Shown one piece after another: positions 32,764-41,946 of a stretch of DNA of 64,000 nucleotides. Source of the stretch: Nocardioides sp. Root190 (GTDB lineage Bacteria; Actinomycetota; Actinomycetes; Propionibacteriales; Nocardioidaceae); NCBI RefSeq assembly GCF_001428565.1, contig NZ_LMIA01000001.1:395612-459611 (forward strand). Direction: 5' to 3'. The notes under the pieces were generated by a model. The model was not told the DNA's origin. It saw only the letters and a list, made by a program, of their open reading frames with translations, and ran no database searches. A program made the position numbers and the translations under genes. Positions within the stretch are counted from its first letter, which is position 1. Each line of letters starts with the position of its first letter.

Positions 32764-33423
32764 TCAGCGACCGACCAGACCGTGCTCGTAGGCGTAGACC
32801 ACCGCCTGGATCCGGTCCCGCAGTCCGAGCTTGCGCAGCACCTCGGCCACGTGGGACTTCACGGTCTCGGCGGCGATGTGCAGATCGGTCGCGATCTCGG
32901 CGTTCGAACGACCCTTCGCCAGCTGGAGGAGCACCTCGCGCTCACGCGGGCTGAGGGTGGCGGCGGACGCCGGCTCCGGGCGGGCGCCGGGGACGTCGGC
33001 GAAGCGCGCCGCGACCAGCTGACGGCTCACCGCGGGTGCCAGGAGAACGGCCCCCTCGGCCACCAGCCGTACGGCCTCCACGAGCCGCTCCGCGGTCACG
33101 TCCTTGAGCAGGAAGCCGCTGGCACCGGCGCGGACCGCGTCGTACACGTAGGCGTCGAGGTCGAAAGTGGTCAGGATCAGAACCCTCGTCGAGTGGTCGT
33201 CAGTGATGAGCCGTTTCGCCTCGATGCCGTCGAGCTCGGGCATCCGGACGTCGACGAGCGCCACGTCGGGGCGGGTGCGCCCGACCAGGGCCACCAGCTC
33301 GCGGCCGTCGCCGGCCGTACCGACCACCTCCACGCCGTCCTGCGCCGCGAGCAGTGCCGCGAAGCCGGAGCAGATGGCCGGCTGGTCGTCCGCGACGACC
33401 ACCCGGATCGGGTCAGGCTGCAT
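32764..33423 (-). CDS. NarL/LuxR-family response regulator
   Basis: 219 residues from ATG 33423; a GTG at 33432 adds three residues. Receiver domain: acidic pair in VVVADDQPA, phospho-acceptor D58 in ALVDVRMPELDG, switch Thr in LILTTFD, Lys in GFLLKDV. C-terminal LuxR-type HTH (LSPREREVLLQLAKGRSNAE, then TVKSHVAEVLRKLGLRDR). The start lies inside the end of the kinase gene (11-base overlap), so the pair is translationally coupled. Targets unknown; a nearby membrane or efflux gene, the usual partner, is absent. Confidence 0.93.
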   Translation of the reverse strand: MQPDPIRVVVADDQPAICSGFAALLAAQDGVEVVGTAGDGRELVALVGRTRPDVALVDVRMPELDGIEAKRLITDDHSTRVLILTTFDLDAYVYDAVRAGASGFLLKDVTAERLVEAVRLVAEGAVLLAPAVSRQLVAARFADVPGARPEPASAATLSPREREVLLQLAKGRSNAEIATDLHIAAETVKSHVAEVLRKLGLRDRIQAVVYAYEHGLVGR

Positions 33424-34660
33424 CCGGATCACCCGTCGGCACGACTGCCACCACCTCGAAGCGCGACCCGGCCGCGTGGATCCGCAGCCGTCCGCCCAGT
33501 GCCTCGGCGCGCTCGCGCATCCCCGCCAGGCCCCGTCCGCCGTCCAGGTGGGTCGGCGGATGGTCCACGGCGTTGCTGACCCTGACCTCGAGCAGGCGCG
33601 GGGTCGCCTCGACGGCGACCTCGACCTCGGCGTCGGGGGCGTGCTTGCGGGCGTTGGTCAGCGATTCCTGGACCACCCGGTAGGCCGCGTAGCCGGCCGC
33701 CGCGCCGACCGGCGAGCCGACGTCGCCCACGAGCCGGACCTCCTGGCCCGAGCGCCGGGTGCGCTCCACCAGCGCCTCCACGTCGGCGAGTGTCGGCTGG
33801 GGGGACCGCTCGGCTTCTCCGGCGCGCCCCAGGATGCCCAGGACGCCGCGCAGCTCGTCCAACGCGAGCCGTGCCTCGCCGGCCACCTCAGCCAGCACCC
33901 GCTGGCCTGCCTCCCCCAGCTCGGGCTCGGTGTAGGGCGCTGTCTCGGCACGCACCGCGATCAGGGAGACGTGGTGGGCGACCACGTCGTGCAGGTCACG
34001 AGCCAGGCGGGCACGCTCGGCGACCACGGCGGCCTGGTCGGCGACCTCGCCCTCGCGGGCGGCGAGGCGGCGGCGCTGCCGCTCGTGGAGCGCGACCGTC
34101 CGGAACCACAGGGAGAAGGCCAGGACCACGGCCAGCGCCACCAGGTACACGACGCCGGTCTGGACACGTCGCGGCGTCTGGTCGAGGTAGATGGTGGCGG
34201 CGAAGGGAGCGGCCATGTCGACCCCGGACAGGAGCCACCCACCCACCACCAGGCAGGCGGTGCCGAGGGCCGCGAGCGAGGCGAGCGGACGCCGCCACGA
34301 CGCGGACACCGCGACGCCGCAGAGCGCCGCGACCACCGCGAAGTGCAGCGGGGCCGAGGAGGGGTCCAGCCCGGTGGCGACCACGGGGAGCAGCGCGACG
34401 GCGATCCCGAAGGCGGGCCACCGGAGTGCGAGCGCGGGTGCTGGAGCGAGCAGCGCACCCACGACCGCACCGAGCCCGAGCATGCCGCCGCGGTCGACGA
34501 AACCCGCCGGACCGGCGAACAGGCCGGCGTCCTCGACGAACCACGGCAGCCAGGTCGCGGTGGCACAGCATACGAACACCACCAGGCCGGTGACCACGGC
34601 GGCCGCGCGGTAGGGGGCCGGCACGGGCAGGTCGTGGGCGCGAAGGAAGTTCTCGGTCAT
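33413..34660 (-). CDS. Sensor histidine kinase (HisKA_3 type)
   Basis: 415 residues from ATG 34660. The N-terminal half has about five or six membrane helices with short loops, so it senses something in or at the membrane. The phospho-acceptor is H224 in LARDLHDVVAHHVSLIAV, the NarL-type kinase signature. The ATPase domain has the N-box ESLTNARKHA and the G-box GGRGLAGMRERAEALGG. It pairs with the overlapping response regulator. Intramembrane-sensing kinases of this shape often detect cell-envelope stress, but the signal here is unknown. Confidence 0.92.
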   Translation of the reverse strand: MTENFLRAHDLPVPAPYRAAAVVTGLVVFVCCATATWLPWFVEDAGLFAGPAGFVDRGGMLGLGAVVGALLAPAPALALRWPAFGIAVALLPVVATGLDPSSAPLHFAVVAALCGVAVSASWRRPLASLAALGTACLVVGGWLLSGVDMAAPFAATIYLDQTPRRVQTGVVYLVALAVVLAFSLWFRTVALHERQRRRLAAREGEVADQAAVVAERARLARDLHDVVAHHVSLIAVRAETAPYTEPELGEAGQRVLAEVAGEARLALDELRGVLGILGRAGEAERSPQPTLADVEALVERTRRSGQEVRLVGDVGSPVGAAAGYAAYRVVQESLTNARKHAPDAEVEVAVEATPRLLEVRVSNAVDHPPTHLDGGRGLAGMRERAEALGGRLRIHAAGSRFEVVAVVPTGDPDAA

Positions 34661-34697
34661 GGTGACGATCCTCGATCCGTGCGCACCGGCCGGACCA

Positions 34698-34734
34698 CCC
34701 GTGCGGGGGCGGTCTTCGGCCTCCCCCGCACGGG
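34698..34734 (-). terminator. Terminator between lsr2 and the kinase gene
   Basis: Perfect 12-bp stem CCCGTGCGGGGG (34698-34709) / CCCCCGCACGGG (34723-34734), 13-base loop, 8 bases after the lsr2 stop on the minus strand. It should separate lsr2 transcription from the two-component genes. Confidence 0.75.
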
Positions 34735-34742
34735 GGAGGTCC

Positions 34743-35081
34743 TCAGTTGGCGGCGTCGTACGCCTCACGCACGTCGGCGGGGATGCGACCGCGCTCGGGG
34801 ACCGAGTGACCATTGGAACGGGCCCACTCGCGGATCTCCTTGGCCGAGACGCCACCGGCGGCCGGCGCAGCGCCCCGGGCGGACCTCTTGGCGCCGGCGC
34901 CGCCACGACCGACCTTGCGGGCGTGACCGACGTAGGGGGCGAGGGCATCGCGCAGCGCTGAGGCGTTCTTGTCGTTCAGGTCGATCTCGTAGCTCGCTCC
35001 GTCGACACCGAAGGCGACGGTCTGCGTGGCGTCGGTTCCGTCGATGTCGTCGACCAGGACGATGTTGACGCGCTGAGCCAT
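34743..35081 (-). CDS. lsr2: Lsr2 nucleoid-associated protein / xenogeneic silencer
   Basis: 112 residues. The N-terminal dimerisation part (MAQRVNIVLVDDIDGTDA, then VDGASYEIDLNDKNA) and the C-terminal DNA-binding part with the AT-hook-like RGR (97-99, ERGRIPADV) are intact. Lsr2 binds the minor groove of AT-rich DNA and silences foreign genes in actinobacteria. SD GAGGAG precedes ATG 35081. The upstream region is clearly AT-rich and palindromic, which suits autoregulation. clpC and lsr2 are adjacent in mycobacteria; here the two-component pair lies between them. Confidence 0.96.
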   Translation of the reverse strand: MAQRVNIVLVDDIDGTDATQTVAFGVDGASYEIDLNDKNASALRDALAPYVGHARKVGRGGAGAKRSARGAAPAAGGVSAKEIREWARSNGHSVPERGRIPADVREAYDAAN

Positions 35082-35104
35082 GAGTTTCTCCTCGATAAAG
35101 TGCT

Positions 35105-35138
35105 GATATCCGAATTGGATATCCATGACTTTAGTCAT
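35105..35138. promoter_or_regulatory. AT-rich double palindrome between lsr2 and the acyltransferase gene
   Basis: Two perfect adjacent inverted repeats: GATATCC-GAATT-GGATATC (35105-35123) and ATGACT-TT-AGTCAT (35125-35138). They begin 24 bases upstream of the lsr2 start, inside the most A/T-rich stretch of the window (about 35090-35200). Candidate operators for lsr2 or the divergent acyltransferase gene. Lsr2 prefers AT-rich DNA, so it may bind here itself (inference). Confidence 0.5.
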
Positions 35139-35228
35139 TTCGTCGCTCACGACAAGCATCCACGCGCCCATTTTCCGATATTCCTCGATTATCAGCGGTT
35201 GGGATCCGTGTGCCACGATGAACCGATC

Positions 35229-37337
35229 ATGCAGCCGTCGTCGGGGACGAAACACGCGCTGCGCAGCGACATCCAGGGCCTGCGCGCGCTGGCTGTGGGA
35301 CTCGTCGTGGTCTATCACCTGCATGGCGCGGCACTTCCCGGTGGATTCGTCGGCGTCGATGTCTTCTTCGTGATCTCGGGATTCCTGATCACCTCCCACC
35401 TGGTCGGTCGCCCGCCCCGCGGAGTTCGCGATCTGGGCGCCTTCTGGGGGCGCCGGCTGCGTCGGCTCCTGCCCGCCTCGCTCGTGGTGCTCCTCGCCAC
35501 GCTGCTCGCCGTGCGCCTCTTCTCCCCCGAGACGGTGTGGCAGGCCACGGCCACCGATGCCCGCGCCGCCGCCCTGTACGTCGTCAACTGGGCCCTCGCC
35601 GGTCAGGCGATCGACTACCTCGCCGCCGACAACGCCCCCACCGCCGTGCAGCACTTCTGGTCGCTCTCGGTGGAGGAGCAGTTCTACTTCGGCTGGCCGC
35701 TCCTGGTCGGCGCCGTCGCTCTCCTCGCGCGCCGACGCGGCATCAGCGCCCGCGGTGCCCTCGCCGCCGCATTCGCAGTGGTCACCGCCGGGTCCTTCGC
35801 GTGGTCGGTCCACCTGACCTCGTCGAACCCTGCGGCGGCGTACTTCGTCACCCCGACCCGGATCTGGGAGCTGGCCGCCGGCGGGCTGCTCGCCGTCCTC
35901 GTCGCCGGCCGCGACGCCCACGACGCCGGTCGACGGGTCGCGGACATGACCAAGGCCCGCCGGCCGGAGCGCCTCATCGGTGCCTGGGCCGGGGTCGCGA
36001 TGATCGCGGCCGCGGCCGTCCTCTACACCTCCGAGACACCGTTCCCCGGCCATCACGCCGCCCTGCCCGTCATCGGCACCGTGCTCCTCCTCGGCTTCGG
36101 CGCCTCCCGCGACGACCGCCTCTCCCCCGGCCCGATCCTGGCGTTGCGGCCCGTGCAGTGGCTCGGCGACGTGTCGTACTCCGTCTATCTCTGGCACTGG
36201 CCGCTGATCGTGGTGACCACCGCCTGGTCCGGACACGACCTCGGGTGGCGCACGGGCGCGGTCGTGCTGGCGCTGACCCTCGTGCTCGCCGGACTCACCG
36301 AGCGCTTCGTCGAGCGGCCCTTCCGCACGGCGGGTGCGGCGCGCTCGCTGCGGCGGACCTACGGCGTCGCGGTCGCCGCGATGGCCGTGGTCGTCGGCAT
36401 CGCGACCGTGCAGGTTCTCGAGGTCCAGCACCGCGAGGACCAGGCCGACCGCGAGCTCGCCGCCGCCCTGCGCGACGGCGGCCCGTGCCTGGGCGCCGCG
36501 GCCCTGGACGACGGCGCCGACTGCCCGGAGGTCCCCTACGAACGGCTGCTGCCGTCGGTGAGTGCCGCGTCCTCCGACCTGTCCGAGGCCTACGGCGAGG
36601 TGGGACCACGGTCCTGCTTCGCCAGTGAACCCGAGTTCGAGTCCGTCGACTGCGTGTTCGGGGACAGCTCCGCCGACGTCACCGTGACCCTGTTCGGCAA
36701 CTCCCACGCCGCCCAGTGGCTCCCCGCCGTCCAGGCCATCGCCGACCAGCGCGGGTGGCGGATCAGCACCCATTTCTCCGCCCGGTGCGCGACCGCCGAC
36801 ATCCCGCAGGAGTTCGACCGGTCCAGCGCCTCCGCGTCCTGCGTGGACTGGGTCCAGCGCACCGCCGACGAGATCGTGCGCACCAAGCCCGACCTGGTCG
36901 TGGTGACCAACCGGCCCCAGGCACTGGTGCCGGGCAAGGACCGGGAGGAGTCCGACGAGGAGTACGCCGACGGCTACACCCGCATCCTGCGCGAGATCAC
37001 CACCGCCGAGATCCCGGTGCTCGCCATCCGCGACACCCCGGACGCCCGCCGCGACGTCCCCGGCTGCATCGCCGAGCGCGGCGACGACTACCGGACCTGC
37101 GACGGACCCCGGGACCGCTGGCTGCCCTACGACCCGATCGTGGACGCCGTCGACCGGATCGACGACGACCGGTTGCGCCTGGTCGACCTGACCGACCGGT
37201 TCTGCGGACCGCAGGTGTGCACCCCGGTGATCGGCGGCGTGATCGCCTATCTCGACAGCAACCACATCACCGCGACCTTCGCGCAGACCCTCGCGCCGTA
37301 CCTCGCGCCGTACCTGGACGACGCGCTGGAGCGCTGA
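35229..37337 (+). CDS. OafA/YrhL-type acyltransferase with SGNH domain
   Basis: 702 residues from ATG 35229. N-terminal acyltransferase-3 domain of about ten helices (DIQGLRALAVGLVVVYHLHG with its catalytic His; GVDVFFVISGFLIT; FWSLSVEEQFYFGWPLL; YSVYLWHWPLIV). A C-terminal extracellular SGNH-hydrolase domain follows (~430-702) with block I in FGNSHAAQW and the Asp/His pair in YLDSNHIT. Such proteins O-acetylate cell-wall or capsule sugars outside the membrane. The region before residue 1 is AT-rich promoter DNA and is not coding. Confidence 0.93.
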   Translation: MQPSSGTKHALRSDIQGLRALAVGLVVVYHLHGAALPGGFVGVDVFFVISGFLITSHLVGRPPRGVRDLGAFWGRRLRRLLPASLVVLLATLLAVRLFSPETVWQATATDARAAALYVVNWALAGQAIDYLAADNAPTAVQHFWSLSVEEQFYFGWPLLVGAVALLARRRGISARGALAAAFAVVTAGSFAWSVHLTSSNPAAAYFVTPTRIWELAAGGLLAVLVAGRDAHDAGRRVADMTKARRPERLIGAWAGVAMIAAAAVLYTSETPFPGHHAALPVIGTVLLLGFGASRDDRLSPGPILALRPVQWLGDVSYSVYLWHWPLIVVTTAWSGHDLGWRTGAVVLALTLVLAGLTERFVERPFRTAGAARSLRRTYGVAVAAMAVVVGIATVQVLEVQHREDQADRELAAALRDGGPCLGAAALDDGADCPEVPYERLLPSVSAASSDLSEAYGEVGPRSCFASEPEFESVDCVFGDSSADVTVTLFGNSHAAQWLPAVQAIADQRGWRISTHFSARCATADIPQEFDRSSASASCVDWVQRTADEIVRTKPDLVVVTNRPQALVPGKDREESDEEYADGYTRILREITTAEIPVLAIRDTPDARRDVPGCIAERGDDYRTCDGPRDRWLPYDPIVDAVDRIDDDRLRLVDLTDRFCGPQVCTPVIGGVIAYLDSNHITATFAQTLAPYLAPYLDDALER

Positions 37338-37352
37338 GGCCTCCGGGTCGGA

Positions 37353-37374
37353 CGCCGGCTCACCCCAGCCGGCG
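37353..37374. terminator. Hairpin at the acyltransferase/lipoprotein junction
   Basis: Perfect 8-bp stem CGCCGGCT (37353-37360) / AGCCGGCG (37367-37374), loop CACCCC, 15 bases after the acyltransferase stop. The lipoprotein stop codon (37360-37362) lies in the loop edge, so the element overlaps the last codons of the convergent gene. Confidence 0.55.
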
Positions 37375-38055
37375 GAGCCGGTCCGCGAACTCCTCGAACC
37401 CGCTCACGTCCGTCCAGTCCGACGGGGGTCCGTCCTCGTACTCCAACCGGCCGCAGTCGTCGACGAAGGCGCCCTGCAGGCCCACGACGGACAGGCGAGC
37501 CCCCTCGGGCAGGGCGGAGGGGCGCGCCTGGTCCACTGCTGCCGGACCGAGGAAAAGCGCGACCGTGGTGCCTTCCGGGAGCCAGGTCTCGAAGTCCTCG
37601 ATCGAGTGCGCAGGCTCGCCCTTTGTCGACATCACGGGGCCTCGTGGAACGGAGACGTGCACCGACCCGTCGTGGACCAGGCTGGGTTGCTCGTCCTTGA
37701 GCAGCTCGACCACCTCGAACTCGAGCGCCAGGCGACGCGACCCTGCGCTGGAGTGGATCGCGGCCATCTCGGCCAGGACCACCGCCGTCGCGTCGGCGAA
37801 GAGCACCGCGGCGGGGCGAGGCTGGAAGTCGTAGGCCGTGCCGACGTGGAACACCGACGTCGCTGGCCGACACAGCACCTCCGTCGAGGGAGCTCGGCTC
37901 GGCCCGGAGTCCGGCTGAGCAGAGGAACTGCACCCGGCGATCCCCATCACCACCGCGCTGAGAGCCAGCGCGCGAGCGATCCTCGATCGCGGAGTGCCGG
38001 TCTGGCGTCGTGTTGTCACACCAGGACGACGGCCACGGCGCGCACCGGGTTCCAT
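37360..38055 (-). CDS. Putative lipoprotein of unknown function
   Basis: 231 residues from ATG 38055, four bases after the coaX stop; a GTG at 38019 giving 219 residues is also plausible. An Arg-rich N-region and hydrophobic stretch (ARALALSAVVMGIAGC) end in a lipobox cysteine followed by SSSAQPDSG, so the mature protein should be tethered to the outer face of the membrane. The soluble domain is acidic and has no recognised family; two further cysteines (VLCRPA, DDCGRL) may pair. Probably co-transcribed with coaX, though a functional link is not evident. Confidence 0.75.
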   Translation of the reverse strand: MEPGARRGRRPGVTTRRQTGTPRSRIARALALSAVVMGIAGCSSSAQPDSGPSRAPSTEVLCRPATSVFHVGTAYDFQPRPAAVLFADATAVVLAEMAAIHSSAGSRRLALEFEVVELLKDEQPSLVHDGSVHVSVPRGPVMSTKGEPAHSIEDFETWLPEGTTVALFLGPAAVDQARPSALPEGARLSVVGLQGAFVDDCGRLEYEDGPPSDWTDVSGFEEFADRLRRLG

Positions 38056-38059
38056 CCGG

Positions 38060-38833
38060 TCAGGTGTTGCGCGCGTGGACCATGCCCAGCCCGCGCAGGG
38101 TGAGCCACGGCGCGTGGACCGTGAAGCACCGGCACTCGTCGAGCACGAGCGGGGCCAAGTGACCGGTCGCGATCACCGTCACGTCCTCGCGCTCGGCATC
38201 CAGGGCTGCGACGAGCCGTTCGACCATGCCCTCGACCTGGCTGGCGACACCGAACACCATGCCGGACTGCAGGGCCTCGACGGTGTTCTTGCCGATCACG
38301 CCACGAGGGCGGACGAGCTCGACCATGCGCAACTGGGCGCCGCCGCGGCTCAGGGCGTCGAGCGAGATCTCGATGCCGGGCGTGATCGCGCCGCCGACGT
38401 ACCTGCCCTCGGCGTCGACCACGTCGAACGTGGTCGCCGTGCCCCCGAAGTCGACGACGATGGCCGGGCCGGCGAAATCGGATGCCGCAGCGAGGGCGTT
38501 GACGATGCGGTCGCTGCCGACCTCGCGGGGGTTGTCGACGACGATGGGTACGCCGGTGCGGACGCCGGGCTCGACGATCACCAGGGCGACGTCGGGGAAC
38601 TGCGCGGTGAGCATCTCGCGCCAGGCATTGAGGACCGACGGGACGGTGGCACACACGGCCACGCCGGTGACCGTGTCGCCGAGACGACCGAGCAGACCGC
38701 GCAGCAGCACGCCCCACTCGTCGGAGGTCCGGTGCTCGTTGGTGGACACCCTCCAGTGCGCCGTGACCTCGCCGTCCTCCAGCAGCCCGAGGACGGTGTG
38801 CGCGTTGCCGATGTCGGCGGCGAGGAGGGCCAC
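38060..38833 (-). CDS. coaX: Type III pantothenate kinase
   Basis: 257 residues from GTG 38833. First step of CoA synthesis from pantothenate. Phosphate-1 loop LLAADIGNAHTVLGL (alanine where most members have Thr), catalytic/ligand segment DRIVNALAA, and VVDFGGTATTFDVVD with GGAITPGIEISLDAL. It lies 3 bases after nadC. In M. tuberculosis coaX follows panC-panD; here nadB-nadC are inserted, so NAD and CoA synthesis genes share one unit. Confidence 0.95.
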   Translation of the reverse strand: MALLAADIGNAHTVLGLLEDGEVTAHWRVSTNEHRTSDEWGVLLRGLLGRLGDTVTGVAVCATVPSVLNAWREMLTAQFPDVALVIVEPGVRTGVPIVVDNPREVGSDRIVNALAAASDFAGPAIVVDFGGTATTFDVVDAEGRYVGGAITPGIEISLDALSRGGAQLRMVELVRPRGVIGKNTVEALQSGMVFGVASQVEGMVERLVAALDAEREDVTVIATGHLAPLVLDECRCFTVHAPWLTLRGLGMVHARNT

Positions 38834-38836
38834 GGC

Positions 38837-39757
38837 TCAGTCCTGCGGCGTCCGGAAGTCGAGACCGAGGTCGAACACGTCGACGGAGTGCGTGAGCGCG
38901 CCGACGGAGATGAAGTCGACGCCGGTCAGGGCGACCTCGCGGGCGCGCTCGATGGTGAGTCCGCCCGAGGCCTCGAGCGTCGCGTGGCCACCGGCAGCGG
39001 CGTTGATCCGCACCGCCTCGGCCATGTCGGCGGTGCTCATGTTGTCGAGCAGCACCTCGGTGCAGCCGGCCGCCAGGACAGCGCGCAGCTCGTCGAGGTC
39101 CATCACCTCGACCTCGACCCTCAGGCCGGGGTTCGCGGCGACGACGGCCTGGTACGCCGGAACGACGCCACCCGCCGCGACGGCGTGGTTGTCCTTGACC
39201 ATCGCCCGGTCGACGAGGCTGAACCGGTGGTTGACCCCGCCGCCGCAACGCACGGCGTACTTCTGCAGGGCGCGCCAGCCGGGGAGGGTCTTGCGGGTGT
39301 CGAGGACGCGGGCCCGGGTGCCGGCCAGGGCCTCGACCCAGGCCGCCGTGGCGGTGGCGACACCCGACAGGTGCGAGGCGAAGTTGAGTGCCGTGCGCTC
39401 GGCCGTGAGCACGCCCTGGACGGGTCCCGACACGGTCAGCACGACGTCGCCGGGCGTGACCCGGGTGCCGTCGGGGACGCGGCCGGTCACCTCGACCGTG
39501 TCGCCGAGCGCGTAGGCGAACGCCAGCTCCGCCACTGCGAGGCCGGCGACGACGCCGGGCTCGCGGGCGCTGAAGTCGGCGACGGCGTGGCCCATGTCGG
39601 GCATCGCCGCGCTCGTCGCGTCGTCGACGCCACCGGGCAGGTCCTCCTCGAAGGCGAGGACGACGTGGTCGAAGACGGCTCGCGGGTCGAGCCCGGCAGC
39701 CGCGATCTCCTCGACGAGCGCGGCCGGCAGGGCGGCGTACGGCGTCCGGGCGATCAT
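38837..39757 (-). CDS. nadC: Nicotinate-nucleotide pyrophosphorylase (quinolinate phosphoribosyltransferase)
   Basis: 306 residues from ATG 39757, which overlaps the nadB stop (ATGA). Converts quinolinate and PRPP to nicotinate mononucleotide. Signatures: NFASHLSGVATATA, the LDTRKTLPGWR catalytic segment, HRFSLVDRAMVKDNH, and EVEVMDLDELRAVLAAG. An in-frame extension upstream of 39757 lies inside nadB and is not used. Sits between nadB and coaX on one transcript. Confidence 0.96.
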   Translation of the reverse strand: MIARTPYAALPAALVEEIAAAGLDPRAVFDHVVLAFEEDLPGGVDDATSAAMPDMGHAVADFSAREPGVVAGLAVAELAFAYALGDTVEVTGRVPDGTRVTPGDVVLTVSGPVQGVLTAERTALNFASHLSGVATATAAWVEALAGTRARVLDTRKTLPGWRALQKYAVRCGGGVNHRFSLVDRAMVKDNHAVAAGGVVPAYQAVVAANPGLRVEVEVMDLDELRAVLAAGCTEVLLDNMSTADMAEAVRINAAAGGHATLEASGGLTIERAREVALTGVDFISVGALTHSVDVFDLGLDFRTPQD

Positions 39758-41460
39758 GCGACGCCGCCGTCCGTGGCTGGCGAGGGCGTGAACGCCACCG
39801 TGGTCACGCCGTCGTTCATGCGTACGTCGAAGTGCCCGGCCCAGGTCTGGTCGTCCCGCTCGGGGAAGTCCTCGCGCCAGTGGGAGCCGCGGGTCTCCTC
39901 GCGCAGGGCCGCCGCGTCCGCGAGCGCCGCGCTGATGGTGACCAGGTTGGTGGCCTCCCACGACGTCTGGTCGATCGCGTCGGCGGTGACACCGGCGAGC
40001 TTGTCGAGCACGGCAGCACCCTCGGCCAGGCCCGGCGCCGAGCGGAGCACGCCGACCCGGGAGCTCATCGTCTCCTGGAGCTCGCGGCGCACCTCGCCCG
40101 CGACGAGGCCCTCGGTGCGGTCATCAGCGCCGGGCTCGCGCCAGGCGGGGAGCTCGGCGGGCAGCACGTCGGCGATCCGCCGCGAGAACACCAGTCCCTC
40201 GAGCAGCGAGTTGGAGGCCAGTCGGTTGGCGCCGTGGACGCCGGAGCAGGCGACCTCACCGGTCGCGTACAGGCCGGGCAGGTCGGTCCGTCCGACCAGG
40301 TCGGTGCGCACGCCTCCGGACGCGTAGTGGCAGGCCGGTGCGACCGGGATCAGCTGGGTGACCGGGTCGACACCGTGCGAACGGGTGGTCGCGAGGATCG
40401 TCGGGAACCGGCGCTCCCAGAACTCCGCGCCGAGATGACGGGCGTCGAGCCACATGTGCGGGCGGCCGGTCTCGAGCATCCGCTTCATGATCGCCTTGGC
40501 CACCACGTCGCGCGGAGCCAGGTCGGCGAGCTCGTGGACGCCCTGCATGAAACGGTTGCCGCCCTCCTCGGGCAGGCCGTCGACGAGGAATGCGCCCTCG
40601 CCACGGACGGCCTCGGAGATCAACGGCTGCTGGCCGCGCGACTCCGGGCCGAGGTACATCACCGTCGGGTGGAACTGGACGAACTCGAGGTCGCGCAAGG
40701 TCGCTCCGGCGCGCAGTGCGACGGCCATGCCGTCGCCGGTGGACACCGAGGGGTTGGTGGTCTGGGAGAACACCTGGCCGAGGCCGCCGCTGGCGAGCAC
40801 CACGGCCCGGCAGTGCACGGCGCCGACGCCGTCGCGCTCGCCCTCGCCGATGACGTGCAGGGTCAGCCCGGCGACGCCCGTGACACCGGCCTCGTCCCGG
40901 CCGAGCAGCAGGTCGACGGCCAGCGCGTGCTGGATGACCTCGATGTCGGGAGCCGCCTCGATCGCGGCGATCAGCGCCCGCTGGATCTCGGCGCCGGTGG
41001 CGTCGCCCCCCGCATGCGCGATCCGGTCGCGGTGGTGGCCGCCCTCACGGGTGAGCGAGAGCTCGCCGTCGGGCGTGTGGTCGAAGTTGGTGCCGAGGGC
41101 GATCAGCTCCCGCACCGCCTCGGGCCCCTCGGTGACGAGGATCCGCACGGCGTCGAGGTCGCAGACGCCGGCGCCCGCGACGAGGGTGTCCGCCTCGTGC
41201 TCGGCGGGGGTGTCGCCGGGCCCGAGCGCGGCGGCGATCCCGCCCTGCGCCCACTGCGTCGAACCGGCAGCGAGCACGTCCTTGGTGACGACGAGGATCT
41301 TCTCGACCTGCCCCCGCAGCCTCAGGGCAGCCGTCAGTCCGGCGATCCCGGAGCCGACGATGACCACGTCGGCACGGGTGGTCCAGCCGGGACCGGGTGC
41401 CCGAAGGCGTCCCGGGAGGCGTCGTACGGCGGCAGGGGCCGCAGGCTGCTCGGTGGGCAT
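39754..41460 (-). CDS. nadB: L-aspartate oxidase
   Basis: 568 residues. FAD-dependent oxidation of aspartate to iminoaspartate, first step of de novo NAD synthesis. FAD fold VVIVGSGIAGLTAALRL, catalytic segment GGHHRDRIAHAGGDATG, and CHYASGGVRTDLVGRTD followed by LYATGEVACSGVHGANRLAS; C-terminal helical domain present. nadA (quinolinate synthase), the usual partner, is not adjacent and must be elsewhere. A 45-base gap separates it from panD. Confidence 0.95.
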   Translation of the reverse strand: MPTEQPAAPAAVRRLPGRLRAPGPGWTTRADVVIVGSGIAGLTAALRLRGQVEKILVVTKDVLAAGSTQWAQGGIAAALGPGDTPAEHEADTLVAGAGVCDLDAVRILVTEGPEAVRELIALGTNFDHTPDGELSLTREGGHHRDRIAHAGGDATGAEIQRALIAAIEAAPDIEVIQHALAVDLLLGRDEAGVTGVAGLTLHVIGEGERDGVGAVHCRAVVLASGGLGQVFSQTTNPSVSTGDGMAVALRAGATLRDLEFVQFHPTVMYLGPESRGQQPLISEAVRGEGAFLVDGLPEEGGNRFMQGVHELADLAPRDVVAKAIMKRMLETGRPHMWLDARHLGAEFWERRFPTILATTRSHGVDPVTQLIPVAPACHYASGGVRTDLVGRTDLPGLYATGEVACSGVHGANRLASNSLLEGLVFSRRIADVLPAELPAWREPGADDRTEGLVAGEVRRELQETMSSRVGVLRSAPGLAEGAAVLDKLAGVTADAIDQTSWEATNLVTISAALADAAALREETRGSHWREDFPERDDQTWAGHFDVRMNDGVTTVAFTPSPATDGGVA

Positions 41461-41505
41461 CGGGTCAGGCTAGCGATCAGTGACGTTCGGCGCTCAGCGG
41501 GCGCT

Positions 41506-41925
41506 TCAGCGCGCCGCGGTCACGTCGCCGCGCGACAGCGTCGGGTCGCCGAACGTCTCGGCCGGGTCGAAGCCGGTCGCCATGATCTTGTTGTCGGCGT
41601 CGACGAAGACCACGTGGGGCTGGTACTCCTTGGCCTCCTCGGTCGACATCTGGCCGTAGGCGATCAGGATGACCAGGTCCCCGGGGTGGACCAGCCGGGC
41701 GGCGGCACCGTTGATGCCGATCACACCGGAGCCACGCTCGCCCGCGATCGTGTACGTCTCGAGCCGGGCGCCGTTGGTGATGTCGACGATGTGGACGAGC
41801 TCACCGGCCAGCAGGTCGGCCGCGTCGAGGAGGTCCTCGTCGACGGTGACCGAACCGACGTAGTGCAGGTCGGCCTGCGTGACGGTCGCTCGGTGGATCT
41901 TGCTCTTCATCATGGTGCGCAGCAT
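41506..41925 (-). CDS. panD: Aspartate 1-decarboxylase
   Basis: 139 residues. Makes beta-alanine for pantothenate. Pyruvoyl enzyme that cleaves itself at Gly-Ser in [14 protein letters not shown] (G24-S25 counting from the first Met). Active-site [13 protein letters not shown] and the N72-type NGAAAR loop are present. SD GGAGGAG lies about 8 bases before ATG 41925. Follows panC by 21 bases in the panC-panD arrangement conserved in actinobacteria. Confidence 0.96.
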   Translation of the reverse strand: MLRTMMKSKIHRATVTQADLHYVGSVTVDEDLLDAADLLAGELVHIVDITNGARLETYTIAGERGSGVIGINGAAARLVHPGDLVILIAYGQMSTEEAKEYQPHVVFVDADNKIMATGFDPAETFGDPTLSRGDVTAAR

Positions 41926-41946
41926 GGGTTTCTCCTCCAGTGCCGT

